Source of the DNA: Aurelia coerulea
Lineage: Eukaryota > Cnidaria > Scyphozoa > Semaeostomeae > Ulmaridae
Direction of reading: 5' to 3'
Length of the DNA: 64,000 nt
Assembly: GCA_039566865.1 (NCBI GenBank)
Contig: CM076956.1
Location: forward strand, 6,645,511 to 6,709,510
A program made the translations under genes and the position numbers. Positions within the stretch are counted from its first letter, which is position 1; every line of letters begins with the position of its first letter. Shown in pieces: positions 1 to 10,833 of this stretch. The notes under the pieces are model-generated. The model saw only the letters and a program-made list of their open reading frames with translations, made no database searches and had not been told where the DNA came from.

Positions 1-159
1 ATGAAATTTTTTTACAAACAAACTACTTTACTACACTACAACGACGATATCACGGAGTGCAGGATACTATGACAACTCCGCAGTCATTAACATAGAGAAC
101 GTGTAACTAAACTAAAATTAAATGTACAGCTACGAAAAATACACATGAACGATTTCTAC
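1..159. other. left-edge stretch without recognisable gene
   Basis: AT-rich sequence before the first transposon. I see no exon here. It is probably intron or upstream sequence of the SPRY gene, whose first recognised exon begins at 1489. Confidence 0.4.
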
Positions 160-1298
160 CAGTGGCGGACTGGCTCTGATTTTTGCACCGGCCATGAACG
201 AGTTAAGGGGGCCCTAAGTGGGTGTGGCCTCGATGATGAGTGTGTGGTCACGGGCAAAATTCGTCGCAATTCCTCGATTCCTTACCAATAGCCAAGCTAA
301 ACTCACTTTCTTTCAAAATGAGGCATATATTTCACGATATATCTACTTATGGCATGATTAAAATCTTTACATTGTCTCTACTTTATAAAAGTAATTTTGC
401 CTTTTTTTTGTATTGTGGGCCAGACGATCTATGATGTTTTCATTTCTCAAACTGTTGAGGAACCCTTTCCTGACCCCCCCCCCCCCCAGTAGTGTGGTCA
501 GGGAAATTAACTGACGGAGTATCAAAATGAGGGGTCTGGGGGCAAAGTCCCCAGGAAAATTTCTGAGGACACGCCCTCTACTTTGGCTTAGAATGCTTCT
601 CCCAATCCCAGGTTTGCCGATGCTAAAATTGAATTTTTGATCATTTGTAACAGTAGTTTTATGAATAAGCATCCACAGGGAAATTTTTTGAGTAAACATC
701 TGTCCTTTGGTTTAGAATGCCTATCGCCATCCCATCTTACCAGAGCAGAATTGGAAACAATGAAATTCTCAAAATTATTTTTGCAGTTTTCTATCAATGA
801 ACACTCTCATGAAAATTATCGGGCAAAAGCTTTCAGTTTTTCACAATCCAATTTTTGCGTGCCCCCAAAGTGGAGCAGTTGACAAAGTGCGTCCCGGAAA
901 TTTTTTGAAACTTGCAGCCTTTACTTTGGCTTAGAGTGACTCTCCCAGTCATTTCTTAACCCTACACTACCTATAACAACTATTTTCTGTGAGGGAATCT
1001 CGAGAACCATCTTTTGGCAGAAATGGAGAGGGCCTTTACTTTTTCTGCAACGGTGCTCCCTTCTTCGCCATCCGTATCTTCGCTCTCGACTGTATTCATT
1101 TCTTTGAGCAAGTTCAATAACACTGAAGGATTCAAATGTGAAGTGAGATGTCCATTATTCAAACATTCAACTCTACCAAAAATTTCCTTAATTTTGAAAA
1201 AGGGGCCCTTTTCCATGAAAAAGGGGGGCCTTTTTGCAAGATTTTGAGGGGGGCCCACCGGCCACGGGCCGGTGGGCCGGTGGGCCAGTCCGCCACTG
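160..1298. mobile_element. non-autonomous hAT-type DNA transposon
   Basis: The ends are CAGTGGCGGACTGGC on the left and its reverse complement GCCAGTCCGCCACTG on the right. The flanks at 152-159 and 1299-1306 are both ATTTCTAC, a perfect 8-bp target-site duplication, which is the hAT hallmark. The interior holds C/G-homopolymer runs and the ATG-less debris common in hAT miniatures (GGGGCCC runs near 1200-1290). No intact transposase frame is visible, so it is non-autonomous. It lies upstream of the first recognised SPRY exon, probably in an intron. Confidence 0.85.
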
Positions 1299-1488
1299 AT
1301 TTCTACTGATAAATACCAAGGTTCTTTTCGCTTTGTATGTCGAGCTAACTTTGGACAATCAGGTCTTTTACACAAGAATGGGTGAGCTGGAGATTCGATT
1401 ATCGAGAGATAGAAATTGTCATTAATGCAAAGGATTTTTTGGACAACTGCAATACTCAAAAGCTACTCTTTATTGAATTCAATTTTAG

Positions 1489-4400
1489 AGCCACACGAAG
1501 ATTCGAATGTCTTGCTGAATGCTAAAGAAATGACGTCATCAATGATAATTAGCAATGATTTCTTGGAAATATATAACGGAAACTGGACATTTGAAAGCAT
1601 CAGTGCGACAACATTTGTAAGCAAGTCATCGAACAAGGATCAGCAACCACTTGGATGGTGTTACGAAGTCACTTTACTCAGCAAAGGCATTATGCAAATT
1701 GGTAAGTTTGGAGTGGGAATCATCTGATTGTTTGGCCAGCGGTGACAAGAAATATTGAGGATCCTCTTTTGTTGTAGTTCGTAAGATTTATCAATAAAAC
1801 GATTTTCATTACTTATGGTATTGAAGTTTGGGGCAAATAACGATGAACCCTACGTACTTCCAATCAGGTATATGGAATTCAGAAATGTAGCTTATTCGTA
1901 CTCTGCTTCCTTTGCTCATTCTTAAGCTTGAAGTCCGTCCACAACAGGCTACTTCTGTCAAAGAAACCCATTTAAAGACTTGTTTTGCAAGATATTCGTC
2001 TGCATGACACAAATATTAGATTTAACGATTGTTTTATCGTTCTCTTTCAAGGTTGGGTATCTGATTCCTCGAAATTTGAACCAGAAAAAGGTCTTGGTGT
2101 TGGTGACAGTAAAAGCTCTGTTGGTTTTGATGGATCTAGATGCAAATTATGGAATGGGCAAGGGGCTTTTGATGATGAAGCTGACAATTCTTACGGCAGG
2201 TAAGCATAGGTTCCAAATCTTTGAAAAGGCTGATGACCTACTGAATGACTTCAAAGAAAATTGAGCTATTTTGCTATAATTCTACCGTTGAATTTTTCTA
2301 AAATCTTCAATATTTTCAGATTTAGACTGTTCTTCTTCTTTTTCAAGAATTCAAGAAAAATTTTAAAAAAAAATAAAACCATCGTAAAATCTAAGCTGTT
2401 TTACGCAACATGACATAATTTCCAAGAAAACCATAGTTTACGAATGTTTACAATATGGTATCAAGCAAAAGTCTATAATTTAGAAATTTGATGAAGTCAC
2501 ATCTTCAAATTAGTTAGAATAGAAAATATGCTGTAATTTCGAAAAATATTCAAAATTTCTGAAAAGTCCAACGGTAGAATTATAGATAAGTAGCTACAGT
2601 TTCTTTCAAGCCATTCAACTAGAAGCAATAGGTCATAGGATTTTGCACCCACATTTTTATGCTGATTTAAAGATTTGGAACATCGAGCATTGTTTTAACA
2701 AGCGATGAAATGCATGACCACAGAGGGAAGGCTTTCCTTAAATTTACGGAATTATGGCCTTAAATTTTTTAAATATGTGCGAAATTATGGGTATTATTTT
2801 TTGGGCAAAATCGCATGTCCCTGTCACATCATTGATCACGCTACCCCCCCCCCCCCCTCCCTCCCCCTTGAGGTTATCAGACTTTTTCCTGTGAACAGTG
2901 GGTGGCTTTCTTATTGCTTGTTAAAGCAATGCACAAGATTTGGTACAACAAAACACTTTTTTTCCACAACAACAAAACTTATTTCTAAATAAAATGAACT
3001 GCTATTTACATGTGCCATTCATGGCGGAGAAAGACACAAGGTCATCTGGTCTCCACCATGGATGACACTTACAATTCAACGGTTAGTTTGATAAAACGTT
3101 TCAAATTAATTGAAATTATCAGCCCATGGGACGATCCGATTATACACGTTTTTTTATAAGAAACTGGTTTATAAGAAACTAGTACTACGATGACCAAAAA
3201 TTTAAGAAACTCTAGTACTACGCTCAAGAGCAGTAAAGAAATTCTAAAACTTTATTTCTGTATGTCTCTCTTGTTCTATGTCTCTCTAACAAAGGTACCT
3301 TCATCTTTTCTTGACTGTTAACTGCAAAATTGGTAAATTTTTGCCTTGATGTGCATGGCTTCTTCTTGATGACAATGTCAATGCAAATGGAAGCCCGTTG
3401 TCGAGAAGAAGGCTCAACTTCGAACAATACCGCAATTTTAGGCCCAAAAAATAAGAAACTAATTAGGAAACTTTTACTACTAAAACATCGAATTTTCATG
3501 CGAAATTAAGAAACTTTTAGTACCAAGTGCTGATCCAAGTTTCTTATAAAAAAAACGTGTAGTGCCTGTATCGCAATTAGTATTTCATCTGTTGCCTTTG
3601 TTTCTTTCAAACAGGAAATGGGCTCTTGGAGATACAGTGACATGTTTATTATCAATCAATGGTGATGTATCATTCCAGCTTAATGGCCAAGATCTCGGAC
3701 TTGGACTAAAAGGACTGGACACTAATTTGAATTGGTATCCTGCTATATCTCTCTCCTTGGACCAGCATTGTAGAGTCAATTTTGGGAAAGAACCTTTCAT
3801 GTAAGTTTTATACTGAACGAATTTTTATCCCATAGCTCACCAAACGTGTTACCAAACGCGTTACACAGCTCACCAAACGTGTTACCTTTTTTTGACTCAT
3901 CTGACATTATCCTTCCATTGCATATTTGAGGTTCTTAAAGGACAAGTCCGTGGTTGGAATGATTGATGATAAAATACAAGATAATACCGCTATGAGTGAT
4001 GTATGATACTTTTTTCCACTACTTTTCGCCTTCTCCTTGTGAAATTACGTTTTCAAATAAGCAATTTGAGCGAAGTGACGTCACATCGCATAAACGAAGA
4101 CGAGGCTCCACGATTGTTTTTCGCCTCTTAATCGCTGCTAGCCTCTTTATCGTGTACTCATGCATTGAAAATGGCACGAGAACACGATAAAGAGGCTTTC
4201 AACGATAAAGAGGCAAAAAACAGGCACACAGCCTCGTTTTCCTTTACATGATATGACGTCATTTCGCTCAAATTGCTTGTTTGAATACGTAATTTCACAA
4301 GGAGAAAGCGAAAAATAGTGGAAAAAAGTATCATACATCATTCATAGCAGTATTATCTTGTATTTTATCATCAATCGTACCAACCCCGGACTTGTCGTTT

Positions 4401-7130
4401 AAGAGTTCCATGAGACTGTGTTTTTCAAGTATTTCACTGCTTTTGTAGATTCGAAGTACCTGCTGGCTATCTGAGTATCGAAGATGCTACAAAGCCGTCG
4501 ATATCTACAAACAAATCAGCTTCATTATCATCATCCTCACGTGTGTCTGATTCCAAGAACGACAACCCGGAAGTAAACTTGAAAGATCTAAACAAAGATC
4601 TTGCTTCTCCAAGAAACATTGACAGTCGCTCTAGTTATTCAAAATCTCCAGCAGTTTTTGACAGAAGGACTCCATCATCAAGAGAGATGCTCAAATATAA
4701 ACATAGATCTGGTCTTGATTTTTCACCGAAAGATCTCCTTGGTTCTTATGGTAAGTTCATCTTTAAAGGGGCTGTGCAAGATTTTTGTAAACAATCGAAA
4801 AGTACGGGACAACCCACGCACGTGACTAAATAAAGCCTTAGGTTTTTAATGGCGGCCAGTTTCATCGCAGCTTCTACGTAAGTTGCATTGCAGTGTTTTC
4901 TTTTCTATGTCTATGAAATGTGATGGAACTTTTGATATCCATTGAAACGTTCCTTATTAAAACGTTTAAATATTCGGCGTTAGAAAAATAAAACAAATCC
5001 TCCACCAAAGTTTCGATCACCAAGATTGTCGCAGATACTTTGGATTACTATTCTATTCTTTGTGTGCAAAATCGCCATTAGCTATGTTGTGTTTATCCTA
5101 AACACATATGATGATTGGACACGCAGCGCCACGCAGAGAGGACGGGTTGTATGGCTCCTTTAAGGGGAAAGCAAGGGTAAATTGTGATAAAGCAAAAATT
5201 CCAGGTTTCCGAAAAGACGAAGCGATTTGCTTTTCTGAAGAATATATTTCACATCTGTGAATGCACTTAATCAAATCAAAATAAACAGAGAAAACAAAAA
5301 TTATAGTAGGCTGCGTTGAAGGTGTGAAATCTATTCTTGAGGCTGTCAAATCGCTTTATCTTAAAGAGAACCGTATCCTTTTGTTTTGTAAAATTCACTT
5401 TTGCTGAAGGGGAAATAATTTTTGCATCTTCATATGCAGTGGTTATGCCTTGTCAGCTATTTCAGCCTCTGCAACATTCAAAACATAACTTTGAGTCGGG
5501 AAAGACCTGGAATTTACAGTTTGATTTTTCTAAAAAAGTTTAAGGGTCTGTTTTATCCAGCATGCATTGCACTGCATTGTATTGCATTGCATGCATTGCA
5601 TTGCATTGCATTGGGGGTGCCCCTTGGGTGGCCTTTGTTGTTGCCGTTTTCATCCTTTGTTGTCGCCATTTGTATATGGCTGCATATGTAATTTATCAAC
5701 AAATTCTTATAAAATTGTATGTACATGGTGTAAATTAGCTTCTTTTTGTTTCTTTAAATCTGTGCAAATACCAATTTTAGATAAATGTACGAATAAATGC
5801 ATGAATGAATGTATTAGTGAATGAATGGATGAATGAATGCATGGAAGCCGAACCTTATACTATTTTCACATTGATCTGTTATTGAGAATAAATATTACTT
5901 CAGCACAAGGATGACGACAATAAACCTGTTGTATACCGGGTGAGCCAGAAAAAAGTTCCCACTTTCGAAAATTTGTAGCACCACAAGGACTTCATGGATT
6001 TGAATGATTCAAATTCTAGGTAAAAGCCAAAAGATCGAAGTATTTTTGTGATTTTTCTCGTCTTCTTACGAGCACTGCAAATATAGGTAAATTCAACTTA
6101 AAAAAGATTTGATGGTTGCAAAATGACTGAAAGGGCCTAAAACACCTGATCAAATCATTAGGACGCTCCTCACACAGAACAATACGCACGGGCGTTTCAC
6201 CTCTCTCAAGAGTTATAAGACATAGATTCTTATACGGATACTAAAGATTTTCAATCCCATGGCAATAAATGTGCAGAGGATATCTCTCACCCATGAGAAA
6301 TTGCATTATCTTTGTTGTTTTGAGAAAGGAGTCTTTTATGATTTGATTAAACATTTTAGGCCTTTTTCAGTAATTTTGCAACCATCAAGTTTTTGTAAAC
6401 TTGAATTTACCAATTTTCCAGTGCTCGTAAGAAGGCGAGAAAAATCACAAAAATACTTCAGTCTTTTGGCTGTCAAGCAAATATTGATTCATTCCAATCC
6501 ATTCAGTACTCTTGGTGCTACGAATTTTCAAAAGTGGGAACTTTTTTCTGGTTCACCCGTTGGTATTAAATCTCAATCCAAATGATATTTCCTTCTTCAT
6601 TATTCATTTGACTTGAATCAATTTATCAAAATTATGAATTAATGGCCCTGATATTATTTCTTTCAGGATCTGCTGACATATCCGAAGTCTTATACTATGA
6701 AGTTATGTGTAGCAATGCTGACGAATCATGCCAGTTTGAGATTGGCTACCAGTCAACTACAAGAAACTGTAAATCAACTTGCACAGTCAAGGGTCACTCT
6801 GTTTGCATATCAACACAAAATGGAGACGATAAATCTAAAGAAACGATCCAATTCGAGGAAACAATTGGCTGTGGATTATTATGGCCTTTGAAGAAAATAT
6901 TCTTCACTGTCGATGGTGTAGGCACTCAGTTTTCCACTGATCTCGTTGAATCTGGAGAACCATGGATTGAAAATCTTGATGAAATAATCCCTTATTTCTC
7001 ACAAAACAGACTACGAGTAAACTTCGGTCAAAATTTGTTTTGTTCACAAGCAATGAATGTGTCAATGTATAGAAGAAACTGCATCCAGTTGATGTATGAT
7101 GTTATCCTTGCCAGCGAAGAGAGCGTGTAA
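1489..7130 (+). CDS. tandem-SPRY protein, 3' part of gene (five exons)
   Basis: Exons: 1489-1701, 2052-2199, 3615-3800, 4449-4750 and 6667-7130 (TAA stop). All joins use GT-AG and keep frame (phases 2-in, 1, 2, 2, 1), giving 436 residues after a missing N-terminus. The first four exons form a B30.2/SPRY domain of the KPC1/RYR type: WCYEVTLLSKGIMQIGW, then GVGDSKSSVGFDG, WALGDTVTCLL, FQLNGQDLG, YPAISLS and RVNFG. A Ser/Asp-rich linker (exon 4) follows. The last exon reads as a second, divergent SPRY domain: YYEVMCS, FEIGYQS, ETIGCGLLW, IFFTVDG, PYFSQNRLRVNFGQ. SPRY domains bind protein partners, in E3 ligases and many scaffolds; no RING or HECT domain is visible here. The upstream exon joining at 1489 is not found, so the gene probably continues left of the window. 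Family known; exact orthology not determined. All introns carry transposons. Confidence 0.8.
2204..2683. mobile_element. MITE family 'GCATAGG', copy 1 (SPRY gene intron)
   Basis: The left end is GCATAGGTTCCAAATCTTTG; the right end is AAAGATTTGGAACATCGAGC, an imperfect inverted copy. Internal inverted segments include TATAATTCTACCGTTG near 2275 against CAACGGTAGAATTATAG near 2570. Two further copies lie at about 24155-24605 and 32048-32383. This copy begins four bases after the GT of the exon donor at 2200, so its first bases abut the splice signal. Confidence 0.75.
2851..2872. repeat. poly-C tract
   Basis: Homopolymer-rich C run with scattered T (about 2845-2875) inside intron 2 of the SPRY gene. 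No other structure seen between 2684 and 3142. Confidence 0.5.
3143..3561. mobile_element. TA-flanked MITE 'ATAAGAAAC' family, copy 1
   Basis: Terminal inverted repeats TACACGTTTTTTTATAAGAA (left) and the mirrored TTCTTATAAAAAAAACGTGTA (right, ends 3561). It contains several AAGAAACT motifs. A second copy in the opposite orientation lies at 25728-26251. It ends only 54 bp before the acceptor of the exon at 3615. The TA-bounded termini suggest a Tc1/mariner-type transposase mobilised it; that assignment is inference. Confidence 0.75.
3933..4404. mobile_element. foldback MITE with about 200-bp arms
   Basis: The left arm (GACAAGTCCGTGGTTGG, then TGATAAAATACAAGATAATA) is mirrored on the right (TATTATCTTGTATTTTATCA, then CCAACCCCGGACTTGTC). 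The arms meet around 4165-4200. Both arms carry the same short open frame beginning MMYDTFFHYFS on opposite strands, which is a consequence of the symmetry rather than a gene. It lies in the SPRY gene intron before exon 4449. Confidence 0.8.
4751..5540. other. intron, no recognisable element in its first part
   Basis: First part of the 1.9-kb intron between exons ending 4750 and starting 6667. Nothing recognised until about 5541. The remainder holds a partial TTAA-type element, a microsatellite and a MITE, listed separately. Confidence 0.5.
5541..5690. mobile_element. partial TTAA-type (Kolobok-like) miniature with TTGCA repeat
   Basis: TTTAAGGGTCTGTTTTATCC opens it, closely matching the end of the complete element at 32904-33056. 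The interior shares CCTTTGTTG and TTGTCGCCATTT with that element. A pentanucleotide array (TTGCA)n runs from about 5563 to 5612. The right terminus is not found. Confidence 0.5.
5786..5841. repeat. (GAAT)n microsatellite
   Basis: Degenerate tetranucleotide array of GAAT/GAAC-like units with ATG interruptions. Confidence 0.8.
5934..6565. mobile_element. TA-type MITE with TACCGGGTGAGCC ends
   Basis: Left end TACCGGGTGAGCCAGAAAAA; right end the near-complement finishing in GGTTCACCCGTTGGTA. The inverted homology extends well inward: AGTTCCCACTTTCGAAAATT against AATTTTCAAAAGTGGGAACT, and GCACTGCAAATATAGGTAAATT against the mirrored segment near 6400. It lies in the last intron of the SPRY gene. 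A half copy is at about 18455-18706. Confidence 0.8.
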
Positions 7131-7548
7131 TGTACCATATGATAAGCGATTTATTCAATGAAAAAGTTGCAAAGCTTGAACTACTATCAGTGGAGTTTGG
7201 ACCAATATCATTTACCTTGAGGACTAGTGACATTGCGAAGAACAAAGACCATATGCTTGACTTCAAATTGCATTTCCCTGATAATTGAAGTAATTGCATT
7301 TGCCGTCAAATTTGGAGGATTTCTGTGTCACAGAGTTTGTTTTTAAGACACCACGCTTTGGCTGGTTTGGAGTATATTCACTGGTGGAAAATACAGTGTA
7401 AACAATATTAAATCGCTGTTGCATTCCATTGCCTCCATATGATCACTTTGATGTCCTTCCAGATTCGTGTGTACATATGTATCAATAAGATTTTTAAAGT
7501 TGTCTGTAGGGAACAGAGTTTTTAGCGTGTTCTTTATATATTGTTCTC
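7131..7548. other. 3' flank of SPRY gene
   Basis: Presumed 3' UTR and downstream sequence. I see no further gene. An AATAAA lies at 7669-7674, but inside the neighbouring transposon, so its use as a polyadenylation signal is uncertain. Confidence 0.4.
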
Positions 7549-7550
7549 TA

Positions 7551-8568
7551 GGGTAGGGTGGGGTAATGTGGGTCTACGGGGTAAAGTGGGTCTACTGAGC
7601 TTTCGCTAGAAATATCCTTTCTCGTTAAATGGAAGAAAGGCTAGCTATTTTTCTTTAAATGTCTGCATAATAAACTGCCTTTTTAAATAAAACATTCGTC
7701 TTAGATGTATCTCCACTCATTTTATAAAATAACGTTACTGAACGGCCTATTGTGCAAGAATTTCAAAACCCAAGAAAACTTTCTCCTGCCACTGTTGTTT
7801 TGCTTTTGTGGTCCATTTAATGACCATGAGGTGAGAGTTTGGTCTTTTACAAATGAAATAACGTTTAGTTCGAAGTCATTGACGCGATTGTTCTTTTTAT
7901 TTTAATTTTTTTACCAGGTGGGGTAATGTGGGCCTACTGAGAATTCAGCCATAATTCAAATTCAGCGAAGCCTTGAATTGCTTAAAATTTTCGCACTTCT
8001 ATTCATCTTGCCACGTTGTTTCTGTCTAAAATGCGAAAACGGGTTTCCTATTACCGCATTGATGTCTTGTTACCACTAAATTGGAGTAAACATACTGCAA
8101 ACATCTTTATTTGACTGTTATTATCAAATTCGATCACTGAATTGCAAGTTGCAACGATGGTGGATCACAGCATAATGACCGTAGTTTTATTTTCGTCGCG
8201 GGAACGGGATTGCTTGCGATAAAAGGCAAAGACTGTGATTTTCTTGAATAGAGAATAGTTGGGAAATGTAAGTCCATTAATTTTTTTAATCATTTAGCCT
8301 GTCATATTCCGATTTTGTACAAGTTTTGAAAATAGACCCACTTTTCCCGCTCGTCGGAAAAAGTGGGCCTAATTTAATTGCAAAAAGAGAAAATTTTTAG
8401 AAATATTTAACTGCCTCTGTCAGAGCTGCGATTTTTCCCCAAGAAAGAAGAAGCACTGAATGTCAATTAAACGAAACTTTTGAAATGTTTTGCATTTTAG
8501 TCTCGTTTTACCAGCTATCCATTTTGAGATTTTGCTCATTTTAGACCCACATTACCCCCACCCTACCC
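7551..8568. mobile_element. TA-flanked inverted-repeat element 'GGGTAGGGTGGGG'
   Basis: Left end GGGTAGGGTGGGGTAATGTG, right end CCACATTACCCCCACCCTACCC; both flanked by TA (7549-7550 and 8569-8570). The subterminal motif GTGGG(T/C)CTA recurs at 7570, 7590 and 7928 and in inverse at 8335-8370 and 8541. About 1.0 kb. No transposase frame was recognised. Confidence 0.8.
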
Positions 8569-8595
8569 TAATCATGCATGGCTTCTACACAGAGA

Positions 8596-9134
8596 TACCG
8601 GGTGTCCCAAAGAATCTCCTGTTTAAAAATCACCAAAACTCGATTATTAAACCTTTAATAAAATTTTATTTTTGATTTGTTTTGTGAATGACCCAAAAAT
8701 ATCTGAAGATGATAACATTTTTGCTTTTAATACTAAAGGTAAAAAAATTACATATTGAGAAACCTTCTTTTGTGCTATACTTTTTAAGAAAAATAGTCAG
8801 TCTTGCCTAAGAGTCAAATTTTTTAGATCTTTATCATCCTTGAAGTCTCGAAAGTGCGCATTTCGTTCTGTCTTATATGACCAAATCAAAAGATTAACAT
8901 GCACAAATAAATTGATTTGATAGTCATTGGTGCTTTTTTGCAATATGATTCAAAACTTGGCAGCCCTAAAATAGAAGTTGAATTTGCTAATTTTGGAACC
9001 AATTACAAGATCAGCTATGTCTGGTGAAAAAATTGGTCCTTGATCTACTTGACAAACAAGAAATTTGAAGATCGGCCCTGTAATCAAATTTCGTTGATTT
9101 TTCAAACGGGAGTACTTCTTTTGGACACCCGGTA
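8596..9134. mobile_element. TA-type MITE with TACCGGGTGTCCC ends, 539 bp
   Basis: Left end TACCGGGTGTCCCAAAGAA, right end TTCTTTTGGACACCCGGTA. The ends carry the mirrored motifs AATCTCCTGTTT and AAACGGGAGTACT. It stands 26 bp from the previous element. It is coding-incapable. The terminus type suggests an IS630-Tc1-mariner transposase; that assignment is inference. Confidence 0.85.
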
Positions 9135-9813
9135 GTAAGAAGAGTTTTATCATAACGGAAAATTTACTTGTCATACAAAGATCGATTTCTTAACTGTCCT
9201 TTCTATTATCTGGTCAGCTGCCGTGTGTGCCAGGAAGAAAGCAAGCTTTAGCTGTGTTTTTCAAGTGATGAAATCTAAACTCTATCAGATAAGAAAAAAA
9301 GTTCCTGAAAGTTTAATGGCACGTTAAAGCAGCAACATGACCGACGGAGTGAATCAGTATTTTACAGACCTTCAAAGCAGAATGGTCAACGGTAAAGGAA
9401 TTATCTTCAAAGAGCTGATGTAGCTGAATTGAATTTCCTGATGTTTGGTCAGATGTCGAAAACAAAGACACAGGAAATTCTTATTAAAAGCTGCGGCCAT
9501 AGGTAGCTGCCACATTGTTTCTTGCTTTGGAATAGAATGTATAGTTTTGTATCTTTGAGGTTTCAAACTGTTATTCTGTTGAAGATTAGACGGGTTTCCA
9601 CTTTGGTTTCGAATAACAGTGTCTTATCAGTTTATCCCACACAACCACAAACAAACGCTATCACGTTTGCGAACAGTCATTTGTTTTTGGAACTTTCGAT
9701 AAGTAGAACCACATACTTTCATTTAGGAATTACAGCTTTGCTTGAGCTCTTCCTTGCAGAAGCAGCAAAGCAAAGCATAATTTTTTTGGAGTTGGTATCT
9801 TGTCCTTGAAAAT

Positions 9814-10196
9814 GTCTTTTTTTATAAGAAACTAAGAATTTAGGCCAGTACTGAAAGTTTCTTAGAATTATCCAATTTTCAGTACTCAGAGTTTCTTACG
9901 AGTTTCCTAGAGGTTCGATAACAATATTCATGTTCACTGCCTGTGCCATTGTGGACATTTCAAAATAACGTTTCCAGAAACCTTTCCAATGTTTAGGCAT
10001 TACGAGTAACCTTACGAGGACCTTACTTTGCGAGTAATATGATACAAGAAACATGTGAAAATAAAGTAAAACTATGCCAAGGATTTCCTTTATCAAAATA
10101 AATAGTTTCTTAACATATCTTTTCCCAGTACTGGAGTTTCTTAATTTTTTGGCGATCTGAGAGTTGATTCTCTCATGGGCAGTTTCTCATAAAAAA
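9814..10196. mobile_element. ATAAGAAAC-family MITE, diverged copy
   Basis: The left end TTTTTTTATAAGAAACTAAG and the right end CAGTTTCTCATAAAAAATACGTG are inverted. It carries many (T)AAGAAAC/GTTTCTTA motifs. Its right part (TACTCGTAAGGT, AAGTAATATGATACAAGAAA) resembles the element in the loop at 54250-54700. Exact ends are approximate. Confidence 0.55.
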
Positions 10197-10391
10197 TACG
10201 TGCACACGTTTTAGCTGAATGCAAAGAATTCTTTTCGTAGACACTTTTATAGATTTGATTTAAAAAATTGAATTTTTGCTTGCCATGATATTGGTGAATA
10301 CACAAACAGAAAATGTTTGACGTTATCTGCAAGAGCGAAATATATACTTCGTAAACCCATGGAAAATTGAAAAGTAATATGACTGTGGTGA

Positions 10392-10833
10392 TACAGTAAT
10401 GTCCCGTATATAAGAAACACAAATTTAAGAAACACAGACCCTGATTTTCAAAATAATACCCCATTTTATAAGAAACTTGTTCAGGTCTGAAAAAAAGCTT
10501 GTTTCTTATTTAAAAACTGTGGATTGAAACCTTGGAATTTTTCAGCTTTCCAGTTGAATTGAACTTTACCTATTCAAATTAAAACAAGAATTTGTTATGC
10601 AAACTAAGCAAAAAGCACCTTTCTGGAATAATTTTAGCACTTCCTGAAAGTGAAAATTTACAAATACAATTCAAATTATGATTTTTTGTATCACGATCAT
10701 AGAGCTAATGTCTGAGTAATTGATCGATAGTACATGATTTTTGTAATAAGGAACTTTGCCGTGATTTGTAAGTTTATCTCATTTTATAAGAAAAATTGAA
10801 AAAGTTGTTTCTTATATGCGGGACACTACTGTA
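10392..10833. mobile_element. TA-type MITE with TACAGTANTGTCCCG ends
   Basis: Left TACAGTAATGTCCCGTATAT then AAGAAAC; right GTTTCTTATATGCGGGACAC then TACTGTA. 442 bp; the ends are complementary over about 25 bp. Related termini (TACAGTAAAA, TATAAGAACC) are found in the element at 40158-40660. Confidence 0.8.

Noticed and set aside
3996..4341. Two similar 64-codon proteins on opposite strands
   Set aside because: They are the same sequence in the two arms of a foldback element, not paired genes.
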